The notes below the pieces were generated by a model. That model saw only the letters and a list, made by a program, of their open reading frames with translations. It was not told the origin of the DNA and made no database searches. A stretch of DNA of 64,000 nucleotides from the NCBI RefSeq assembly GCF_002127325.2, contig NC_035435.2, positions 114,870,171-114,934,170 on the forward strand, given 5' to 3'. This document shows positions 57,933 through 64,000 of the stretch, piece by piece. Position 1 is the first letter of the stretch. The number at the start of each line of letters is the position of its first letter. The translations under genes were made by a program, and so were the position numbers. This DNA comes from Helianthus annuus (taxonomy: Eukaryota; Streptophyta; Magnoliopsida; Asterales; Asteraceae).

Positions 57933-59089
57933 TTCATGTAATGCCTGTGATTATTTGTTATTGTTTTTGTACAAAAGATATCAGTGGAGGTTTGTTCTTG
58001 AAGAAACTGCAAAAAAAAATGTGTTGTCCATGAAGAAATCCATAATATCCTTTTTGTTATAATGCCAACAGGTGTCAAATTCTCATCTTAATTTGCTTAT
58101 TTTCTGTTTGTTTCTTGTGTCATGGTGTTCTTAAGTGGTGTTCCGTGACTCTCTGGATTTGTTACTCAAATTGTTATTTGAAACTTTGACATGCATTGCA
58201 ATTTTTATCTTTGTTTATTTAATATGACAATTTACACCATAAACTAAGAGTTTTGTGCATTTTTTACCTGTATTAGGAAGGACTAGATCGTCGCTATGAT
58301 GGCAAGATGCATCATCGCGGTTGGTGTACAAGTTATTAATTCTAATTTGAGTATCGTATAAACCAGTCTATATAACCGTAAACAATGTGTCACAGATTAT
58401 ATCAATAAAAGTCTCTAGTCCAATCGTGGATGTACCCTGATCACATTGATCAAGTGAAGCACGTATTGGTATTTCTTCGGGTTGGATGTTGTAATAAATT
58501 TTCTAAAAGTATTAAATTAAATACTTGTAGTTCAGACCTACAAATTGTATCGCGGTTACAATGATGTTTCAAGGGGGATAATAAACTCTACATGGCCACT
58601 AACTACTCTTGAGACATCAAATTCGATATCCGACAACCTTACAAAGGTCATGACATTGACAGTTGAATAGTTGATACTTATACGCGTTCAAACTTCATAT
58701 ATGTTTTTTATAAAAAGATGACCAAAGGTAGCTTCAAACTTCAAAATCTAGAAAAATATTAGTAAACACCAGCTTTAACCTTGGGGAAATTACGTAGTTT
58801 ACCCGAAAAAGGAAAATGAAATACATAGTTCAATGATGTACTTCAATTCTTCAAATGTAGAGGGACCTATGTGAGATAAAAGTAGAAATGTAGGGACTAA
58901 TTATACATAAATTACTATTATCTTCGCAAGTTGACTGCATTTGGAAACCGTTGGGTTGCATGAAAAAGCGTGCGAATTGTATTCCTGAAATAGAGGTGTT
59001 CGAGTAAGGCCAAAATGATGGAAATGTACGGACAAATAGAATTAAAGAGTTGACCAAATGATATTAAAATTTGAATAAATGACGCCCCA
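57933..59089. other. Upstream region of the first Spinster gene
   Basis: Contains the 5' UTR and promoter of the minus-strand gene, but no clear TATA box could be assigned. A short out-of-frame ATG overlaps the true start (ATGAAATGGG at about 57930-57939). Beyond about 58300 the sequence is AT-rich with no recognised gene. Confidence 0.45.
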
Positions 59090-59265
59090 AGATACCACTA
59101 AGCTATCCATCCAATCATATCCATCTCTATTAGGCATGTATAATGTCTATACACAAAGTTATGAGGAAACCCAATAAATATGGGAAAACCTCGATTGTGA
59201 GAATCGAACACAGGACATATTAGTCACAAAGCCTTATCACACCCTAAGATACCACTAAGCTATAA
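59090..59265 (-). mobile_element. tRNA-derived SINE fragment
   Basis: The minus strand has A-box TAGCTTAGTGGTA (59249-59261) and B-box TGTTCGATTCTC (59200-59211) at tRNA-like spacing. The A-box phrase with its flank (TAAGATACCACTAAGCTAT complement) recurs at 59090-59106, so two SINE heads in the same orientation seem to be joined. No TSD seen. Confidence 0.55.
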
Positions 59266-60235
59266 AGCATTAGTTCACCACCAAAAACGAAAACAAACAC
59301 GTTGGTTATAAGATAGGTTGTATATTTTGATTGTTTGTATGTAATTATGTATCTTGACTAAGAAAAATATTATTTAAATAGGTAACAAATTAATGTACAA
59401 TTTCATGAGATGTTGCAATTATATAAAAAAAAGTTACATCTCGTTAATAGAATATATTTTCCTGAAATCTTTGCACTTTGACGAGAAAACTAATTGCAAA
59501 CATCAAACTACCATTTGTGATATTTATATTTCTATTATAATATAATTTTTTTATTGAATTGACATCATATTCTAAGTATTCGAAGTTCATCGTTGTTGAA
59601 CTTCCTTAAGAAGGGAGTTGCATGAATTTCATACACAAGTTTAGTGTTTAGAAATGGCAAACCTTAGAAAAGTTATACACTTATCATTCCAAAAATGTCT
59701 AACTAAATCACACATATGTTGGCACTTAAGATGACCTTTTGTCTCCGTTAATTCTTTGCCAACTATCTACGTTGACCCTTTACTGAGTCGGTGTAAAAGT
59801 TTAAGTTTTAAGATTTAGTCATATATCAAAGCATTGGATAGTTAAGTTCAGCATATACAATCACATACTCCAGTCCACATCTCCTAACTTACATTATAAC
59901 TTCCTTAAATTCCCTTTGGTATCCATTTACATTAAAATACGTTGATAACACGAAATTCACCAACGTTCCACCCCATTTTAGTGTAATTCTTGATTTACAA
60001 GACTGGATATCAAAATATACAAGTCCAAATAGTGCATAAATGAACCAACTTGCTAAGATTTACGAATAATAAGTTGTTACCGAAGATTTGAGAATACATG
60101 ACTTTGTATCACCTAATGTATTTTGTAGAAATTAGGTGTGTGTGTAGTGTGGGGTGATTTTTGTAAAATTTCCAGAGAGTTTTCAAATGAGTTTGTAACA
60201 AGATCTCAATCCCCATTTGTCTAGGATTAATATAA
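59266..60235. other. AT-rich intergenic, nothing recognised
   Basis: No ORF, structured RNA or terminal repeats seen. Confidence 0.5.
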
Positions 60236-60609
60236 GAGTTAAATGACATTTTAGTCCTTGTGATTTGGGCCATTTTACCAGTTTAGTCCAAAGATTTCAT
60301 TTTTCACCTATGGGTCCAAAAAGGTTTCACCATTGCCATTTTAGTCCACTGGTTAACTTCATCCATTTTTTCTGTTAACGAGAAGGCCAATTCGGTCATT
60401 TTATATGTAATTCTGTTAATTAGAAGGGCAATTCGGCCATAGAAAATGACCGAATTGGCCTTCTCGTTAACAGAAAAAATGGATGAAGTTAACCCAGTGG
60501 ACTAAAATGGCAAAGGTGAAACCTTTTTGGACCCACATGTGAAAAATAAAACCTTTGAACTAAACTGTCAAAATGACCCAAACCATAGGGACTAAATGAC
60601 ATTTAACTC
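60236..60609. mobile_element. MULE-type MITE (374 bp), family M1 copy 2
   Basis: Ends GAGTTAAATGACATTTTAGT and the matching complement; target duplication TTAATATAA (9 bp, exact) at 60227-60235 and 60610-60618. Same length and similar sequence as 21488-21861. Confidence 0.92.
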
Positions 60610-60618
60610 TTAATATAA

Positions 60619-61765
60619 TTAAAAAATTAAAATCTTTCGTTTTCTCAAGCCTCATATTACACCCACCCCAACGAAGGCTGTTTTACTTTAAAGTTCAAAC
60701 ACGCTTCCGCTCTACTGTCCCACGTCCAAAGATGGGGTCTATAAACACATTTTCCCATATGCAAAACAGATGCATTGTATTTTTTATTTTCTTTTGAATG
60801 ACAACGCTTGCTCTTACTCTATTACACCAATAATCCTAAATTAATCGCCTATGCTAGGTTTATACCTGAGACCTCTTCTTTAAGAGGCAATGCCTCTACC
60901 AAGTGGGCTAGCCCTACATTGGCGGATCCATCATTTAGGTAAAATGTCCTGAACCATAGTTTTAGCCTCACAGAAACCGTAGTCCGTAGGTTTGTGACCA
61001 AATTGTAATCCTTTCCTTTTAAACCGGTGTGAAGCTGAATCGAACTGGTAAAAACCAATCAGAACTTCTTAACTCGTTTTATTCATTTGAAACGATTATA
61101 TATTCTCTTTTCTAAGGGTAAAAAGCACACTCTACATTTAACCAACTGAGCTACATGTCCACGGCCAATGTTTTGTTACATCGTGTATGGGTATCACCTT
61201 TTAGAGTAATATTTCGGCCATGGGTATCACGATATAAACTTTGGGATACAAGTTGAGCAAGACCAAGCCGGTGTTGTGGGACGCTATGATCTACCACTTT
61301 TGAGGGGCGTGGGGCACGAACAACGCCACGACAGGGTGCGAAGAGGTGTCGTGCAACTCTCATGGGTGCGAGGGTTGGTGAATCTGGTTACATAAAAATA
61401 TGAAAATCACCAACAAACTTAAACATGACATCACTTGTGAGGAACCCCAACAAACAAACTTACATTGAGATATGAGGGCTATTGCAGATGATTTATATCC
61501 CTAGCACAGAGCCCAGTAATCCGAATACATATAGTTGATAATACTTTTAACATGTTGTTTACATGAACGTTTCAAGTAATACCTAATCCACCATGATCGA
61601 TACAATTGTTTCCGCTATATGTTAACCAAATATTTAATCACCAATATATGCACACATCCAGAGAGTACTAAACCGTCCGGCTACACGAGTGAAAACTCTT
61701 AAAATTACAAACAAGAGTGGCGGAAAACTCTGTATATTTACTCCGTGTTGAGTCATCAATCTAGC
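60619..61765. other. Intergenic between the two Spinster genes, with tRNA-like fragments
   Basis: The minus strand at 60850-60915 reads a tRNA-like head (CTAGCCCACTTGGTAGAGGC, then a degenerate B-box) as in plant SINEs. A second A-box-like phrase (GTAGCTCAGTTGGTT) lies at 61140-61154 without a good B-box. The part 61190-61380 is GC-richer, possibly transposon-derived. No intact gene seen. The 3' UTR of the second Spinster gene lies near 61700. Confidence 0.45.
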
Positions 61766-64000
61766 TTATGGTGAAGCAGTTGCCGGCTTATTTTCAAGCA
61801 ACGGCATTACATCCGGCTGCTCAATAACGGACCCCGCATGCTCACTACCTTCATCGTATCTGTCCACACTGTCGAGAAAGATACCTGCATAATCGAAAGG
61901 TGTAGCAAGCATACATGAGAAGACTGCTAGTGAAATGTCTAAAATACCCTTTTTGATAACAACAATGTCATCGATAACTTGTAAACATGATGACGAAAAG
62001 ATCAGTATAGTTGAGAACATTATACCTATAAACCATATTCCAGCCGCCAAGAAAAATACTGAAGTTAAAATCAAAGCGGATATCCTCCAATTGTCAACTT
62101 TGTCCTATGTTACAGTTACAGATTCGCAGCTTATTATTAAAAACAAAGATTCATATTGCATATGCGGGGTCCACAAACTGGAGGAAAATAAAGAATATGT
62201 GAAAGACAGCAAACCTGAAGAAGACCAACAAGTGGAGATGATGGCACATCACCAAAGACATGAATCGAAACAGTCGACATAGCCATTGATAGCGGTCTCA
62301 AACTTGGTTTAACAGTATGAAGACACACAAAATTCACGGGCCCCTGCGGTGTACGCAATGCTTTTTTGTCAGAATCTAAACCAATTCTAAAGTAGATGGA
62401 TCGAAAATGCAATTTGTAGCCGTAAAAAATGTCACAATTTTTTATTTATATCGTTGAAGAGAAGGTTACCTGAGTGGCGAAAACAAGTATCTCCCCAATA
62501 AGAAAGAGAACCAAGTAAATGTACAAGTTACTGAAACAGAAGGCGCTAAAGCAAAATATCGCTCCAAAAAATGTTGCAGTGGAAAGAAGCTGCAAAGAAT
62601 AAATAGCTGTAATAAGTAAAAAAAAAAAAAAAACAAAGATGTATGGCTCAACACTCAAGAAATACGACAAGCAGTTAAAAAAAATTTACAAGAAATATCT
62701 ACCTTAAAAGCATTGGGGATTGTCGAATTCATACGATCCAGAATAATACTTCCTCCCAGTGTTCCCACAATTCCACCAACAATGGTGATCCCTCCAAATA
62801 ATATATCAGCATTGTTCTGTAAAAAAAATAAAAAAGAATAGTTTCAGATCGATCAAGCTTTCTTATTTTTATTTTTCGGTTTCAAGATAAAGTGCTATGC
62901 CCCGTTTGTGGTGTGCACATATAATGTACATATGTGTGGGCGCTCGGGGGGCAAAAGTGAAATGATACTAACTTTAACGTTATTTTACTAATCTCGTGAA
63001 AATAACGTTAAAAGCGGCGGATGGTTAATCATGCATCATGTGGTGACGTTGATAGCTGAAAGACACGGGGGTACATGCACCAATCAGTCTCTGTCTCGAT
63101 TGTTTGAGTGTTATGTATCTTAGGTCCAAGGCTTGATACAAAACTACAATCGAGTCGGGGTCTCACTGGAAGCAGCCTCTCTATTCCTACGTGGTAGAGG
63201 TAAGGCTGTCTACATCTACCCTCCTCAGACCCTACCTTAGCTTTGCTATTGGTGGGATTTACCGACGATGACAATGACGATGATGGTTTCAAGATAAAGT
63301 GCATTGTTTGTAACAAAAAAAAAAAAACAGTCAACACAAAGGTCAAACATGCTTACCATTTGATATATGCTATAACCAGCCTTCGGTCCCCAGTACGAAT
63401 ATGCACCAATGACAAAATTATACGCAATATAACCTAGCAAAAACCATGAAAAATTAGACAATTAGCACTTGGTATAGTTTACGAGATTAAGAATATTAAA
63501 ACGTACCTAGAACATTTATGACATATATCTTCTCAAGCAAAAGAGCCTTTATATCTTGCCAAAATCTAGATAACTGATTGGAGGCAAATGAACCATAGCT
63601 GCAACAAAACACATGCCGGTAAACTATTTTATTAACCGGTCTATTCCTCAAATCAAGATATCACTAGTTATATGTAATATTCGTTTGAGAAACACCTGGA
63701 ATGTTCTTTAGAACTATGCTCGATGACCTCTTCATCTAAGGAGCCGTAAACTTTTTTATCATGCGACATACCTATATATAATACACATAAAACTCGTTAA
63801 ACAATGTTGTATATAAAACAACATAAAAATACAAAAGAAATACCTTTCATTTGTAACGGCTTCATTGTGAAGCCCAAAATAGCAAATGGCAGCATGAGAA
63901 TTGCCTCACCAAAAAACGCATAGCGCCAACCGGCACTACCACCGACCTACATACAAAGAACAACATCCGTTAGTTTGACTTTTTCCGGTCAAATTCGATT
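61766..64000 (-). CDS. Second Spinster-type MFS transporter, 3' part (9 exons visible)
   Basis: Exons (minus strand, 5' to 3', partial): 63946-63844, 63771-63696, 63598-63507, 63433-63357, 62816-62703, 62589-62470, 62343-62215, 62104-62026, 61884-61766; stop TAA at 61766-61768. Intron phases match the neighbouring gene at 53331-57932 throughout. Exon sizes match in six cases (103, 77, 114, 120, 129, 79) and differ by multiples of three in the others (76 vs 43, 92 vs 77). Visible blocks include GWRYAFFGEAILMLPFAI, GAYSYWGPKAGYSIYQM, GGITIVGGIVGTL and AMAMSTVSIHVFGDVPSSP-like. The N-terminal half lies beyond the window. Confidence 0.9.
62896..63284 (+). mobile_element. SINE-like retroposon with exact 18-bp target duplication, in a Spinster intron
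   Basis: GGTTTCAAGATAAAGTGC flanks it at 62878-62895 and 63285-63302. The 3' part (63155-63260) carries GGAAGCAGCCTCTCTATTCC, GGTAAGGCTGTCTACAT, CCTCCTCAGACCCTACC and GGTGGGATTTACC, the conserved 3' block shared by many plant SINE families. A short GATGACAATGACGATGAT tail follows. No clear A/B boxes were seen at the 5' end. The element lies in the intron 62817-63356. Confidence 0.85.

Noticed and set aside
59090..61160. tRNA genes on the minus strand
   Set aside because: A- and B-box motifs are present but the cloverleaf cannot be completed and there is no good acceptor stem, so these are SINE heads or fragments.

Overview
This window is plant nuclear DNA from a eudicot, most likely Asteraceae. 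Evidence for a plant: a plastid-targeted soluble pyrophosphatase gene with canonical GT-AG introns, plant Ty3/gypsy, PIF/Harbinger, CACTA, MULE and hAT-type elements, and tRNA-derived SINEs. The Asteraceae call rests on the style of the LTR elements (extra leader ORFs, a large non-gag-pol ORF) and is inference. There is no bacterial or organellar content, no operon, no CRISPR array and no intact rRNA or tRNA gene.

Layout. 1-2.2 kb: 5' part of a Tat-like LTR retrotransposon, minus strand, running off the left edge. 2.2-5.6 kb: AT-rich repeats, a decayed PIF/Harbinger transposase and a MITE. 5.7-20.1 kb: a non-autonomous CACTA element containing a solo LTR; this block was tandemly duplicated (about 1.7 kb), and a 9.05-kb Ty3/gypsy element then landed in the left copy, so the right copy is a natural empty site. 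20.7-23.4 kb: a degenerate LTR and two abutting MULE-type foldback elements; the larger is a 1.5-kb palindrome whose core is a CGTTTCGA-type short tandem repeat. 25.0-32.7 kb: a young LTR element without gag-pol domains, carrying one long ORF of unknown function. 32.7-42.5 kb: a long-TIR MULE with a nested MITE, remnants of a Harbinger Myb-like ORF, a foldback element, a Helitron-like terminus, a MITE and a SINE with a 16-bp duplication. 43.1-48.4 kb: a chain of four different inverted-repeat elements separated mostly by (TA)n arrays. 48.4-49.7 kb: Helitron-like repeat sequence reaching to about 0.1 kb before a gene.

The host genes are on the right. A six-exon gene for chloroplast soluble inorganic pyrophosphatase (49800-53126, plus strand) converges on a 15-exon Spinster-type MFS transporter gene (53331-57932, minus strand). 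A second Spinster-like gene in the same orientation (61766 to beyond the window end, minus strand) has the same intron phases and nearly the same exon sizes, so the two are a tandem duplicate pair. Their introns hold several MITEs and a SINE. The pyrophosphatase clears PPi in plastids; the transporters are members of a lysophospholipid/sphingolipid exporter family. The two functions are not obviously linked.

Exon coordinates were worked out by eye from splice sites and reading frame. The PPase model sums to 894 nt (297 aa) and the first Spinster model to 1467 nt (488 aa), both in frame. Transposon ends were placed from terminal repeats and target-site duplications (TSDs) where these could be read.
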